Assembly (NCBI RefSeq): GCF_000203815.1
Contig: NW_004457723.1
Coordinates: 372,001-436,000, forward strand
Direction of reading: 5' to 3'
DNA: 64,000 nucleotides
DNA from: Cavenderia fasciculata
Lineage: Eukaryota > Evosea > Eumycetozoa > Acytosteliales > Cavenderiaceae
Positions 46,583 to 59,145 of this stretch are shown here, one piece after another. The notes beneath the pieces are model-generated. The model did no database searches and was not told the origin of the DNA. It worked only from the letters and a program-made list of their open reading frames with translations. The translations under genes and the position numbers were made by a program. Each line of letters begins with the position of its first letter. Positions within the stretch are counted from its first letter, which is position 1.

Positions 46583-46930
46583 ATAAATAGTATAATTTAA
46601 TATAATATATAATTTCATATAATTGTAATAATAGTTGATTTGATGGAGTTTAGAGGGTGAAAAAGAGGACACTTATGTGAAAATAAATGTTTATTATGTA
46701 GAATTAAATAAACTCCTTTGGTTATAAAATAAATTATTGATTTTTACTTGATTATTGGAACATTACTTTATTTGATCAAAACAAGGAATTTAGACCTCCT
46801 TAAAGTTAAAAAAGTATAAAAATTTTTTTTTTTAAAGTAATTCTTTTCTTGTTCTCTCCTATCGGGAAGAGTAGTACTCAGAAGTTACAAAGTTTTATTA
46901 ATTATACATTTTAATTGACCAGCAAGAAAT
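46583..46930. other. Intergenic, AT-rich
   Basis: 3' flank of FAM91 leading to the tRNA-upstream element. No ORF or repeat is recognised apart from A and T runs near 46825-46845. Confidence 0.45.
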
Positions 46931-47060
46931 AAAGATTATCTCGAGAAGAATTAAAGTTAATTTGTTCTGGGGGTTTGTCCATGTCTATGATACATGTTAT
47001 ATGGACGTTGATCATGTATCTTATTGTATAGTATCAAGCATGTTGGATTGTTGCTTGTTC
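46931..47060 (+). repeat. tRNA-upstream element, copy 2
   Basis: About 130 bp matching 19410-19557 in reverse orientation, so both copies read the same way relative to the tRNA downstream. It ends 68 bp before tRNA-Ile. GATACATG and CATGTATC inside it form a perfect 8-bp inverted repeat (one mismatch in copy 1); GTCCAT and ATGGAC form another. Confidence 0.85.
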
Positions 47061-47128
47061 AAAAAATGTAAAAGTAGAAAGATTGGCGTCAAAACGCGAG
47101 AATGTTAAGTGAGAATCATCTAAAAATT

Positions 47129-47201
47129 GCTCGTTTAGCTCAGTCGGTAGAGCACGGTGCTAATAACGCCGCGGTCGCAGGTTCGATCCCTGCAATGAGC
47201 A
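47129..47201 (+). tRNA. tRNA-Ile (anticodon AAU)
   Basis: 73 nt, no intron. Acceptor stem GCTCGTT/AATGAGC pairs with one G-T. D arm GCTCAGTCGGTAGAGC. Anticodon stem CGGTG/CGCCG with loop CTAATAA gives anticodon AAT. T arm GCAGGTTCGATCCCTGC is perfect. The first T run of four or more lies about 28 bp downstream (47229-47232), so the trailer is longer than in tRNA-Glu. Confidence 0.95.
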
Positions 47202-47435
47202 ATCTTATTGCCCCTTTCCATGATCAGGTTTTGTTCATTTGGCTTTTTTTAGCCATCACTGCATTCTCCACAACAAGGGCTACATTTCTATCCAATTTTC
47301 ATCAATTTCCATCAAATTCTGATCATCAACATACCAAAAGATTCATCCATAAAAACCCAGTTTTTTTTTGTCCTGCAATGAGCAATCTTATTGCCCTTTC
47401 CATGATCAGGTTTTGTTCATTTGGCTTTTTTTAGC
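47189..47435 (+). repeat. Direct duplication of the tRNA-Ile 3' end and trailer
   Basis: 47189-47253 (last 13 nt of the tRNA, trailer and a T7 run) recurs at 47372-47435 with one indel in a C run and almost no other change. About 118 bp of unrelated AT-rich DNA lie between. The second copy lacks the 5' part of the tRNA. Confidence 0.9.
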
Positions 47436-47488
47436 TATCTCCTCTCCAATTCCTAAATTTATATTAAGTTTCACCAATTAAATTTTGA

Positions 47489-47983
47489 TCATTCCAAATC
47501 TAAAAAAAACAGGTACCTTTTCCAGATCCAACAAATCAGTGTAGTTGAAAAAAACTGCGTACATTTGAGACTTGTATTGAAAGAAGATAGGAAGGTTGGG
47601 CACGAAGTGAAGGAGTTGATGTTCAATATATTCACAGGTTGCACAATTTGTTTAAAAAGTAAATCTATAATTGGGACCATCCAATAGCCAATAGTTGGGG
47701 GTTGTCTCACAGCGTTGTGAGTAGTTAAATATATCTATAATGTTGTATAGTCGATCGATTTTCTATCCATTTTAAGAGTCGAGTAATGCAACCACTGTGT
47801 GGTATAGAGTTTCATGGTTGGTGTATTATTTTTAAACCATATGATCCAAAAGGTACCTTTTATCAGTCTCAAAACAACTGATATAGTACATTGGTTCAAC
47901 CAACTATAAAAGGAGTGATCATGACTTGTAAACGAGTCAATCGCGATGTTTGGGGGCCAATTTTTGTTATCAATGAAATTCAT
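47489..47983 (-). mobile_element. Decayed LINE/TRE-like fragment, RT C-terminal zinc-finger region
   Basis: On the minus strand 47983-47735 encodes GTFWIIWFKNNTPTMKLYTT, which resembles the W..IW....PPK....W segment of the zf-RVT region at the end of many non-LTR reverse transcriptases. Further on, after stops and a frame change, CATCEYIEHQLLHF resembles the following Cys/His finger. No RT core is seen. The place, 290 bp past a tRNA gene, fits dictyostelid TRE elements, which target tRNA flanks. Similarity is short, so the family is tentative. Confidence 0.35.
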
Positions 47984-49490
47984 TCCATCACCTCTTTATC
48001 TTTGAAAAGAACTATTACTCGTTTCATTCATTATTTTCATTATTATTATGTTGATTTGTTGCATCATATAATAATTATCATTATTATTATTATGAATAAA
48101 GATTTTTTCAAAAAAAAAGTGTTTATTAATTGAATGATCGCAGTGTTGAGGAGGGGTATTAAAATCGATCAAAAATATATTTTAAAACAATTGTTTTTCA
48201 AAAAATGATAATTTTATTATTGATCCCTGTTTGGATCAATGAATAAAGATCCATTACATTATTTTTATTATGCCCCTCCTCTCTCTCTCCACCCATAACC
48301 CACACTAAAATACTGTCTATCACCCATTCTACAATGATCCACCACCTCACTCCCACCACAACGTGCCTATACAATAAAATAGGATTTTTGCGTAGAAAGT
48401 GAGGGGGTGTAAAACACATCCTCTCCTACTGTTTACATGTGGTGGGTTAATTTCACGGTCGAAAGATAAGATATGATTTACAATAATTATCAATCTATCT
48501 CTCACTCACTCACCCTAACCACTGTTGTTTATTTTACAAACTGGTGAATGAAAATATTAACGAAAAGTATTCATAATTCATGAAAAGAATAACCAGACTT
48601 TTGAATGTATTGTATTGTATGGAGACGTGAAATCATCTTTCAATGTTGTGTTTTGTCGTCGCTCGCTGTTGTTGACAACAATACTACTAAATGATAGAAT
48701 GAATGAATTGATTTTAATAGAATAAATTTATAATCCAATAATAATCCACCTCTCTTGTCTATTTTTTAAATAAAGTTTAATTTTAGAATTTTAGTTTGTA
48801 TTTTTTTAATTTATTTTTTTTTGTCAGAGCAAAGGCAAAAGCCAACCCAAACCCAAGGAATCAAAAAGGTAAGGAACAAAATTAAATTGGGCAATTGAAT
48901 GATTAGTCATCCAAACCATCCAAACCGTACCATTCCACATTCACTTTTAACATATATAGAGAGAGAGAGATTTATTTACAACACAACAAAAAAACAAACA
49001 ATATCATTGGGAAAAGAATTTTAAAATTTTTATAGATCCAACTTTTTGTTTCAAATTAGTAAAACTACTTGATTCGTAATCAAAGGTTTTACAAAAACAA
49101 ACAAAAAAAGACGAGTCTCAAAAAGAGAGCGATAACAGCAGAGAAAGAGACTAGACTAGACTGTGACCAACAACAACCATTTTTATATTTCATTGTTGTT
49201 GTTTTGTTAAAATCATTTTACAATTTTTAATCCTTTGCTAGCTATTATTATATTATTAATAATATCTTTATATGCATTTTAATATATACACTATATTATT
49301 TATTATTATGATTTATAAAATTAAATTTAAATATTTATCAATTTAACATTACCATATTGTATAATTAACTTTTTTAATTTGAATTAAAAACAAATACTAC
49401 CTATATATTCCTATATTTAAATATATTTATATAAATATTTATACCATACACTTTTATTTATATAAATACAAACAAAAACAAAATCAAAAA
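47984..49490. other. Intergenic, 5' region of the F-box/Kelch gene
   Basis: No supported gene. Contains ATT repeats near 48070-48095 and a small C/A-rich stretch at about 48826-48870 bounded by TCAG and GTAAGG that could be a 5' UTR exon. TTGATT-CGT-AATCAA (49069-49083) lies inside GTAAAA/TTTTAC arms (49059-49064, 49087-49092). The last 300 bp are extremely AT-rich. Confidence 0.45.
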
Positions 49491-51420
49491 ATGAATTTCA
49501 GGAGCAGGTAATTAATCATTGTTTAATATTATTATTATAAATATTTAAATATTTTTTGATCTACTCTTTTTAAAATTTATAATTTGAATTAAATAATTAA
49601 TAATATCCAACCCCCATTCCATTTCCATTTAATTAAAATTATATGTATAATAATAAATTATTAATCTCACTTTTTCTTTCTTTTATTCTAATTATTATAG
49701 GTTTAGTAAAATATTAAAAAAGGTGTTTCCACCTCAACATCATCAACAACAGCAACAACAACAGAGTCAACAACTAGATCAACATTTACAATTTGAAAAG
49801 TTAAATAATTCAACAACTACAATGGAATTATTTAATTCAATGGAATTAAATTTACCTTATGAAGTTATACTTTATATTTTTTCTTATTTAAAGTGTAAGT
49901 TTTTGAAAAAAACAAAAATTATAAAAGACAAAATTTATTGATTCATTCTATTCTTTTATTTTCTTTTTTATTTAGTAAATGATATATGTGAATTAAGATT
50001 AGTATCAAAAACTTTTAACAAGATATGTTCAGAGTATTCATTATGGAGAACATTTATAATCAAGCTATCAACAGCCACCAAACCACCACCTAGAGTATGT
50101 CATACAGCCGTCGTTTACAATCATAATATGTATGTCTATGGTGGTCATCTTCCAGATAGTCATACATTTATTAAAGATGTTAAAAGTGATTTACATGAAT
50201 TCAATTTTGGTAAGAAAAAAGATATATAAAAAAAACAATATAAAGTACTAGTTGAACTAATTTAATTAATTCATCTATCTTTTTTAGATAAAAGAAAATG
50301 GGTAAAAAAGATAACCAAAGGTACACCATTACCAGAAAAGACTGAACATAGTTCAGTAGTATACAAAGATTCAATGTATATATTTGGAGGTTATTCTGGA
50401 CCACAAACCTATTTGGATGTATCCATTTACAAATTAAATCTCGATTCTCTCGAAGGCAGTATCATTGAAACCAAAGGAGATATATTACCACAAGGTAGAT
50501 CTGCACATTGTTCCATCGTTTGGGAACACTATATGTATATTTTTGGTGGTTGGGATGGTACTGAAAGTAATAATTCTTTCTTTAGATTTAATTTTTGTAA
50601 GTAATTTAAAAAAAAACAAAAATATATATTATATTATATTTGTATTAACTTTTTTATTTAATTCTCCTCTTTTTTAGTGAATAGTGAATGGCAAAGAGTA
50701 CCATCAAGAGGAACACCACCACCATGTATTAGAAGTCATAGTTGTGTATTGTATGATCACTTTATGTATATAATTGGAGGTTATGGACCAGAGGGTCACA
50801 CTCAGTATCCCTATTGTTACGATTTGTTGAGTGACGAGTGGATATCGATGGCACACAACAAGGATGGTCCATGTTCGAGATCTAGACTACGTAGTGTAGT
50901 CTATGACAATCACATTTGGTGTCTTGGAGGTTGGGACCGATCCAACTATTACAACGATCTGTGGAAGTTTAATTTAGAGACACGTACCTGGAGCAAGATC
51001 TATTCAGACTTTGAACTCAGTGGTATCGGACAATACTCGCTCGTCACCCACAAGAACAATCTCTACATTTACGGTGGCTACAATCCAAACACTTGTTCAC
51101 CACAACCAAACCTCTACACCTATATGGTTGGTCATCCACAATTACACGATAATGAGATTATGAGTCTAGAAAAGATTTATGATGATAATGATGAAATGAT
51201 CATCGATGATGAAGAAAATGAAGATGAAATCGAAATTGAAATGGAAAAACAAGAAGAAGAAGAAAAACAATTACAACCTTCACAACAACCATCATCATCC
51301 ACATTATTTGATATTGAAATGTCAGACAGTACTAATAATAATAATTCAAATAATAATGAAATTAAAAATAATAATATTCAAGTCGAACAACAAGAAATCA
51401 TTTTACCTTCGACAAGTTAA
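49491..51420 (+). CDS. F-box and Kelch-repeat protein
   Basis: Five exons: 49491-49507, 49701-49894, 49976-50209, 50288-50596 and 50678-51420, giving 498 residues. Exon 1 is only 17 bp (MNFRS plus two bases). A poly-Gln run is followed by an F-box at about 52-95 (LNLPYEVILYIFSYLKLND...LRLVSKTF, in two parts). Kelch repeats cover about 105-400, each with a double Gly: MYVYGGHLP, MYIFGGYSG, MYIFGGWDG, MYIIGGYGP, IWCLGGWDR, LYIYGGYNP, enough for a six-blade propeller. The tail is acidic with Gln/Asn runs. By family, the F-box binds Skp1 of an SCF ubiquitin ligase and the propeller selects substrate, which is unknown. Confidence 0.92.
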
Positions 51421-52158
51421 AGGAGGAAAAAAAATAAAATAAAAAAAAAAACAATTATTTATTTTAAAAATAGATTTACCATCCAACTTGTGTAGTAGTA
51501 TAGTTTCTGACCTTTAGTTTCAAAAATAGTTTTGTGGGGGTATTGACCTAGGAATTTCCTACGACCCTCCTTGTTTTCGAAACAGCGCTTTGAGGTAAAC
51601 TTAAAACCGTCGTCAACTGAAACCACTCGTTTTTGAAAAACCAATTTTTCAACTGGCTCTGTCGTACTGTCCTACTGTTGGCCCCAATGCCATTGCAAGT
51701 ATCTTGTTTTGGCAAAGGTTTTGGCTTCTTGAAAGGGCATCTTCAGCCATCTTGTCACAAATATCAAACTGCCGTTTATTTCAAGAAATTGAACATGTAC
51801 CGAAAATCGGTCATTATCTTCTCCTCTCTCACTAAGGATCTCTTTGCACAATGCTCGTATCTATGGTACACCACAACAACAACAAAAATAAAAAAATATC
51901 CTCATTGTGGGGTGGTAGTTAAAATATCAAACTCGAAACAAAAGAATCAGGGGGTGGAAAACAGAGCAATGAAAGTCTTGTTGGTCAGAACTGATAACAA
52001 ACACATTCCTCATTACAAATCTTATAAATAGATTAGAGAACAAAAGAAAAGAAGATTATTTAAATTTTTAAAATTTAAACAACAACGAAATAGTAGAGAG
52101 ATAAATAGATCACACAAAACAGAGATTTAATAGATACATAGAGAGATAGATAGATAGA
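51421..52158. other. Intergenic with coding-like but unassigned stretch
   Basis: Positions about 51459-51900 have higher GC than usual intergenic DNA and open segments on both strands. The minus strand gives FENKEGRRKFLGQYPHKTIF and, in another frame, TRWLKMPFQEAKTFAKTRYL. No family is recognised and no complete gene can be built. The right end is the 5' flank of the seven-TM gene, with GATA repeats at 52141-52158. Confidence 0.4.
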
Positions 52159-53392
52159 ATGAAAAGAGGAGCAATATTCTTTTTTGCCGAAGGGATGGCA
52201 TATATTGTTATATTTTTTGTTTTTGGTATACAATTACTAAAAGAGATATCTTATAGTAAAAAGATAAACAAAACAAAATACTATAAATCAATTCCTCTTG
52301 TAGTATTCTTTTTTAATCAAATAGCATTTTTTTGTATGTGTGAAAAATAACAACCCACAAAAAAATAATCCTATTATCTCTTTATTAATTTATCTCTCTA
52401 CTCTATTTTTATAGTACGTATTCCTTATGGTATACTTTGTTATGTTTATGATATTGATGAACCATATGAAAATCCAACTGTATTTATGTTGTACATTGTT
52501 GCCATTCATTTTTATACTGTAAGCATAAAAGAAAAAGCAAAGTAGGAAAATATTATAAATAATAATATTAATATTTTTCTATTTCTTTCTATTTTTTAAG
52601 ATATCATGGTACTTTATATTACTTTGTTGGGTAAAGTTGGTAGTAACGTTTTTCTCAAAAGATAAAAAGGTTGATTTTAGAAGAAGTAGAGTTGTGGAAT
52701 ATATAATTACGGTGGTCATCATTTTAACTTCGATATTCCATGTGGTCATTATAGCACTCTACTACAAATACCCCAATAATGACTATGATGTATGTTGGCG
52801 TTGGTTCTTTGGTATGATTGCTGCCATCATCTTTATCTCTTTTACCTTTTACGGATCGAATCTTATTAGACAACTGTCTGGTTCCAACAAGGATATCGAT
52901 GTTGTCATTTTAAGAAAGATGTACTTTTTACTTGGACTATTGGCCTTTATGGGTCCGGTATTGGCAGTTTTAAATCCAACCTATTATTACTATGCTAGAA
53001 GCAAGGCTCCTCAAGATTGGTATAATCTAGTGTTTTACGGTATTGAAATCATCAATTCCTTTGCAGTATTGACTCTTTTAGGTCGTAATCCACTCCTTTT
53101 CAAGATTAGAGAGATGGTTGGTATATCAGAGATTTACCACGGTCTCCAAAAATCAACCATCAAGTTGGGATCCATGACACGAACCAATAGTGACCAATCG
53201 GGTGGTCACTCACTTGACAAGATGTCATCTTCTCAAGGCAACAGTTATTCCATGACTCCTTCCATCTCTTCACCTGTTGCAGACTCTACTTTGCAAACTA
53301 ATAATAGTACTATAGAAACAAAGAATATTATTATTGTTGATGGTGCTGATATTGATTCATCACCTGACAATAATAATGATGAACAACCTTAA
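52159..53392 (+). CDS. Seven-TM membrane protein (TOM1/THH1-like possible)
   Basis: Three exons: 52159-52333, 52415-52518 and 52601-53392, giving 356 residues. Seven hydrophobic segments are visible, among them AEGMAYIVIFFVFGIQLL, IPLVVFFFNQIAFF, FMLYIVAIHFYTISWYFILL, YIITVVIILTSIFHVVIIAL, WFFGMIAAIIFISFTFYG and YFLLGLLAFMGPVLAVLN, and the last at NLVFYGIEIINSFAVLTLLG. The N-terminus looks extracellular and the C-terminal 100 residues are Ser/Thr-rich and cytosolic. Layout and loop style resemble the TOM1/TOM3/THH1 group and similar dictyostelid orphan 7TM proteins. No ligand or G-protein motif can be named. Confidence 0.85.
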
Positions 53393-53869
53393 AAAAAAAC
53401 CTAAAGAAAAAGAATAAGAAGAAGAAGAAGAGAAAGAAAAAAAAGAATAAGAACTATTGTGTAAATATATTAACAAACAAAACAAACAACTATTACAATT
53501 ACAATTAATTTTTTTATAAATAATAATAAATTAATAAATTTCAATCAAAGAGAGAGGGTTAATGTAATCTTTACTTTATCTCCCCTATAAATTATAAATT
53601 AATCAATTTTTATCATACTTATTCTTTTACTTTGATTTTTGACCCAAGTATAAATACAAGGTATATAATATCTGTTTTGTGAAATAAAAAAAAAAATGAA
53701 ATTAATTAAAAAAATTGAGTTGTGACAGTGCAAACATTCCGTCACCTTCTGTTGAACGCTCTCTCTCGTTCAATCAAACTTTTAATTTACTCATTACAAA
53801 TATAATATATAGTTATAAAGTAGTTGTATTACTAGTACAAGTATTACTTTTTTTTTTTAAACAAATAGA
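53393..53869. other. Intergenic, AT-rich
   Basis: 3' flank of the seven-TM gene (AAG repeats at about 53413-53450) and 5' flank of the next gene. Nothing recognised. Confidence 0.45.
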
Positions 53870-54898
53870 ATGGGAGTAGAAATCACTCAAACCACATCAT
53901 ATCAACCAGTACCAACTCAAGAGGACGATGTTTCCTCTATACCAGCCCCAATCACAATCGACCAAGAGGTTCATGTTGAAGAGGGAGTAAATGACTTGGC
54001 TCAAGCACCCAAGGAAGGCTTTGGTGAGAAATTTAAATTGTTCCGTTACAAATTATGTATTGTTATGGTTATCTTGTTACAAGTAAGAAATGAATAGAGA
54101 GAGAAAGAGAGAGAGAGAGAATAGAGGGAAGTGATTCATTGTATACTAATAATATATATATAATATCTTTTTTTTATTACTTTTATTTTCTTTTTTTTTA
54201 GGCATTACCATTAACCAATTCATTATATGGTCCATTGTTTATTGCACCAATCTTTGGCGCTATTGTATTATTCACACGTAGCACTCTTCTCAGTTCAATT
54301 CATTTCATCACAGCACTCGTTTATTATGCCTTTTATGGTTACACTTTCATCATTACCATCTATTTGGCCGTTGCAAACTCTAGTTATGCAGTTACTACTG
54401 TAACTTGTGGAATTTTCTTTGTTGTCTTTGTAAGTATAAAGAAGATAGAAATGAGAATAGAATGAATCAATCAATCATTTATTAATTAATTAATTTATTA
54501 CTTTTTTAAAGTCACTTTTAATTAAAGCCTATGTTAGATATTTGATTTTCATTCATAAATTAAACAAGACAAAGTCATGTCAATCATCATCACATGAAGC
54601 CAATGTTATCATTGTAAATCATGAAGAAATCAATAATGCCCAACAACACCCATCATCAAGCTTTGTTGTTCCAGACCACGTATACCCAGGACACCAATTC
54701 CAACAACAAAACTATGTCCCACCTCCACAACACCCAGTCTTCCACTACTATGGAGGATATCCACAAAACTTCCCACCACAACCAAATCAACAAGCTGGAC
54801 AAGTTCAACAACAACATCCATCCATTCCAGCTGGTTATTATTTGGTTCCAATCCCACAAAATCATATTCAACAACAACAACAACAACAACAAAACTAA
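53870..54898 (+). CDS. Four-TM protein with proline/glutamine-rich tail, unknown function
   Basis: Three exons: 53870-54082, 54202-54429 and 54512-54898, all phase 0, giving 275 residues. The first 55 residues are acidic and cytosolic. Hydrophobic segments follow: LCIVMVILLQALPLTNSLYG, FIAPIFGAIVLFTRS, FITALVYYAFYGYTFIITIY and VTCGIFFVVFSLLIKAYV. The tail has aromatic/Pro/Gln repeats (YVPPPQHPVFHYYGGYPQ), ending in a Gln run. Four TMs with a PPxY-poor, Tyr-rich tail suggest a scaffold or lysosomal membrane protein. No family is recognised. Confidence 0.82.
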
Positions 54899-55870
54899 AC
54901 TAGACCCAAGTTTTGTTTATGTTGAAATGAAAACAGACCATTTTTTGTATTTTTGTATCATTTACCCTTCATCCATCCATCCATCCATGTTTATTCTTCT
55001 TTCTCTAAATTTCTCTCTTTTTTTTGACAATAACAACAACCCCTTTACACATATTTTTTTTGTCCAATAACAATTAATTTGCAATAAAATCAATCCCCAC
55101 TTTTAATTCAACGGAAAAACAGATTCAATTAAAAACTAATATTAATGATAATAATAATAATTTATGGTTGGTTGATTGATCATTCCCCCTTTTTTTTTTT
55201 TCCATCGATGTGTTAGCTAAAAGGGGGTGGTGAATCTATACAAGAATGGTATTTTTAATCACACCCATCACCCACGCGCCAACTTGACCTAGTGTGTGTT
55301 GGTTTGGTTCATTGATCATTCTTGAAAATTATTGATCCCATCCCTGTCCTACCCCTATCTCTTTATTGTCAACAAATTCATCCCTCCAAAATATTTAAAA
55401 TAATATTATTGGTATTATTACTTCTCCTCTCTCTGCTGATGCTTGGTTGATTTTCAAATTAATTGACGACGATCCATCATCATCATCATCATTAAATATA
55501 AATTAATATTTCCTTTAATTTCAAAATATATCTATCTTTTTTTTTTTTTTATGTTTTAATAATAATAATAATAATAATCAAAAGAGTTCTCTCAATTCCA
55601 ATCACACCGTTTTTACTTAATACAAAAAGTTACACCATAGTTTTAGTACTTTTCTACTTTAATAACAACAGTAAAATAGTTTGAATCCAAATTATTTGAA
55701 ACAATTTTTCTTGCCGTTTTTTTTTGCAATTTTTTAAACAGTTCCTCCACACATCTATCATTGCGTAAAATCAGTGTTCTATTACTCATTCCCCACAAAA
55801 CATTGTCGTTTAATTTATTTATTTTTATTTATTTGTAATATCAACAACATATATACTTACTTTTCGAAAA
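54899..55870. other. Intergenic, 5' region of the next gene
   Basis: Contains ATCC repeats at about 54970-54988, a GC-richer patch at about 55205-55330 with CACCC and ACGCGC, and AAT repeats near 55557-55580. No gene is supported. Confidence 0.45.
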
Positions 55871-56938
55871 ATGCAAGGAGAAGATTTAGAATCACGTGAA
55901 GAGCAAAGATTAAGCAGAGCTTTGCAAGGAAAGGTTGGGGCCAACAAGAGAGCTTCGATTTGGGCACCAGTCCAAACCAAGCCCACCACTCAGGTGCCCG
56001 TCAACTTTACCGGCACACAAAGCTTGACCGCGGTCGACACGGCCAGCCCATACGCCAACACAAGTGCATTGGCCGACGAAAAGATGCGACAGGAACAGGC
56101 CCGTCTCAAGAAATGGGGTCTCGACACAAATGGACAAACACAAGAAACCTCAGAGACATCCTCGACCGCGTCCACTCCAGGTCTCCAATCATCACAATCT
56201 TTTGAACAACAATTTGACGACAAGGCCGTACTCGAGGAACGTCGTCTCACCAAAATGGGTCTAAGTTCCACAAACTTATTGGATGATTATGTTGTCCCTG
56301 CCAGCAAGAGCACAACAACTGCCGCCTCCTCAAATGTTGACGAATCATCAGTTGACAATTCATCGATTCTTTCACATGTAGATGGTACACCATCCGAAGA
56401 AAAGATGCGTCAAGAACAAAAACGTTTGGAACGTTGGGGTCTTACTATTGGAGGTGTGTCCCCTCCATCGGCATCTGCCACCAGTACCCCAGTTGTCAGC
56501 TCTCAACCATCTAGCCATATCCAACAACCACCCACTCCAACTTCGTCGGCCACCCCATCCTCCCCCTTTGCAGTTGGACAAGCTCAAACTGTCGCCTCGC
56601 AATACAACTTATCGGTCGACTCTGTCAAACCATTCCTCGACAAGATCATATATGCTGCCAAGTCTGTCAAATTAATTCTCCACAAAAAATCATCCAACCA
56701 CGAAGTCACTATTGCCATCCTCATGGATCTCGTCCAACAATCGGCCTCTTTTGCCGTCAACCTCTCTGCCGATCTCCCCATCTCTTTTGACATCTCTCAA
56801 TCGGCCGGTAAACTTGCCGGTGCCGTCAACGAACTCGTCAAAGGTGCTCCAGATCGTGAACCAGTCCAAACTATTAAAATCTATGAAGAAATTCAATCTC
56901 TTCTTGGTTTATTATATTTGGGTGTTGTTGCTCATTAA
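55871..56938 (+). CDS. Unassigned protein with repeated charged-helix motifs
   Basis: Single exon, 355 residues. A motif of the form (D/E)EK-x-R-x-E-x-x-RL-x-x-(W/M)GL recurs: ADEKMRQEQARLKKWGL (about 68), KAVLEERRLTKMGL (about 117), SEEKMRQEQKRLERWGL (about 174), and a divergent first copy EEQRLSRAL near residue 9. Ser/Thr/Pro linkers separate the copies. The C-terminal 130 residues look like a compact helical domain (VKPFLDKIIYAAKSVKLIL, LVQQSASFAVNLSADLPISF). Codons are rich in C, suggesting high expression. No signal peptide or TM. The WGL repeats may be short linear docking motifs. No family is recognised. Confidence 0.85.
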   Translation: MQGEDLESREEQRLSRALQGKVGANKRASIWAPVQTKPTTQVPVNFTGTQSLTAVDTASPYANTSALADEKMRQEQARLKKWGLDTNGQTQETSETSSTASTPGLQSSQSFEQQFDDKAVLEERRLTKMGLSSTNLLDDYVVPASKSTTTAASSNVDESSVDNSSILSHVDGTPSEEKMRQEQKRLERWGLTIGGVSPPSASATSTPVVSSQPSSHIQQPPTPTSSATPSSPFAVGQAQTVASQYNLSVDSVKPFLDKIIYAAKSVKLILHKKSSNHEVTIAILMDLVQQSASFAVNLSADLPISFDISQSAGKLAGAVNELVKGAPDREPVQTIKIYEEIQSLLGLLYLGVVAH

Positions 56939-58719
<1,781 letters not shown>

Positions 58720-59145
58720 ATTTTAGAATAAACCAACATGTTTAAAGAATAAGAATTTATTATATCAAAGAACAACTCTTCAAAGTTCATTTATTATTTT
58801 TGTAATCAAAAAAGAACTGGAATGCAACAATCAACAGTGACAGTTCAACAACTCTTGTCAAATATCAACTTGTTGTTGGTGGATTTCGAATGGCAGCTTG
58901 TGTGTTTCCTGTAATACTAATTAAAGAGAATAGACAAGATACAACACCGCACGCCATCACAAAAAATGGAGAAATCTCATAGAAGATCCGAAGCTTCAAA
59001 AGATCATGATTTTTATTTATTTTTGCGATTGATTGGTTGGCGGGGACCCTCCCTTTTGTTGGTTGTTGACTAATTCGATAACATTCTCAATCGATCAAAC
59101 AAATACACCAACAATCGTGTGTACAAAGAGAGAGAGAAATAGAAT
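58720..59145. other. Intergenic, 5' region of the ComC-like gene
   Basis: Contains the ComC-domain fragment (listed separately), a GC-rich segment at about 59037-59070 (GGCGGGGACCCTCCC) and GA repeats just before the ATG. Confidence 0.5.
58818..58872 (+). pseudogene. Fragment of a ComC-like domain exon
   Basis: 55 bp match 62287-62341 in the last exon of the ComC-like gene with about four substitutions. Read in the matching frame, it encodes almost the same residues (WNATINSDSSTTL), most changes being silent. Similarity stops abruptly on both sides. It is debris of a former paralogue or a captured exon piece. Confidence 0.8.

Noticed and set aside
48198-48419. Minus-strand 73-codon open frame
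   Set aside because: No motif, and composition as in the flanking intergenic DNA.
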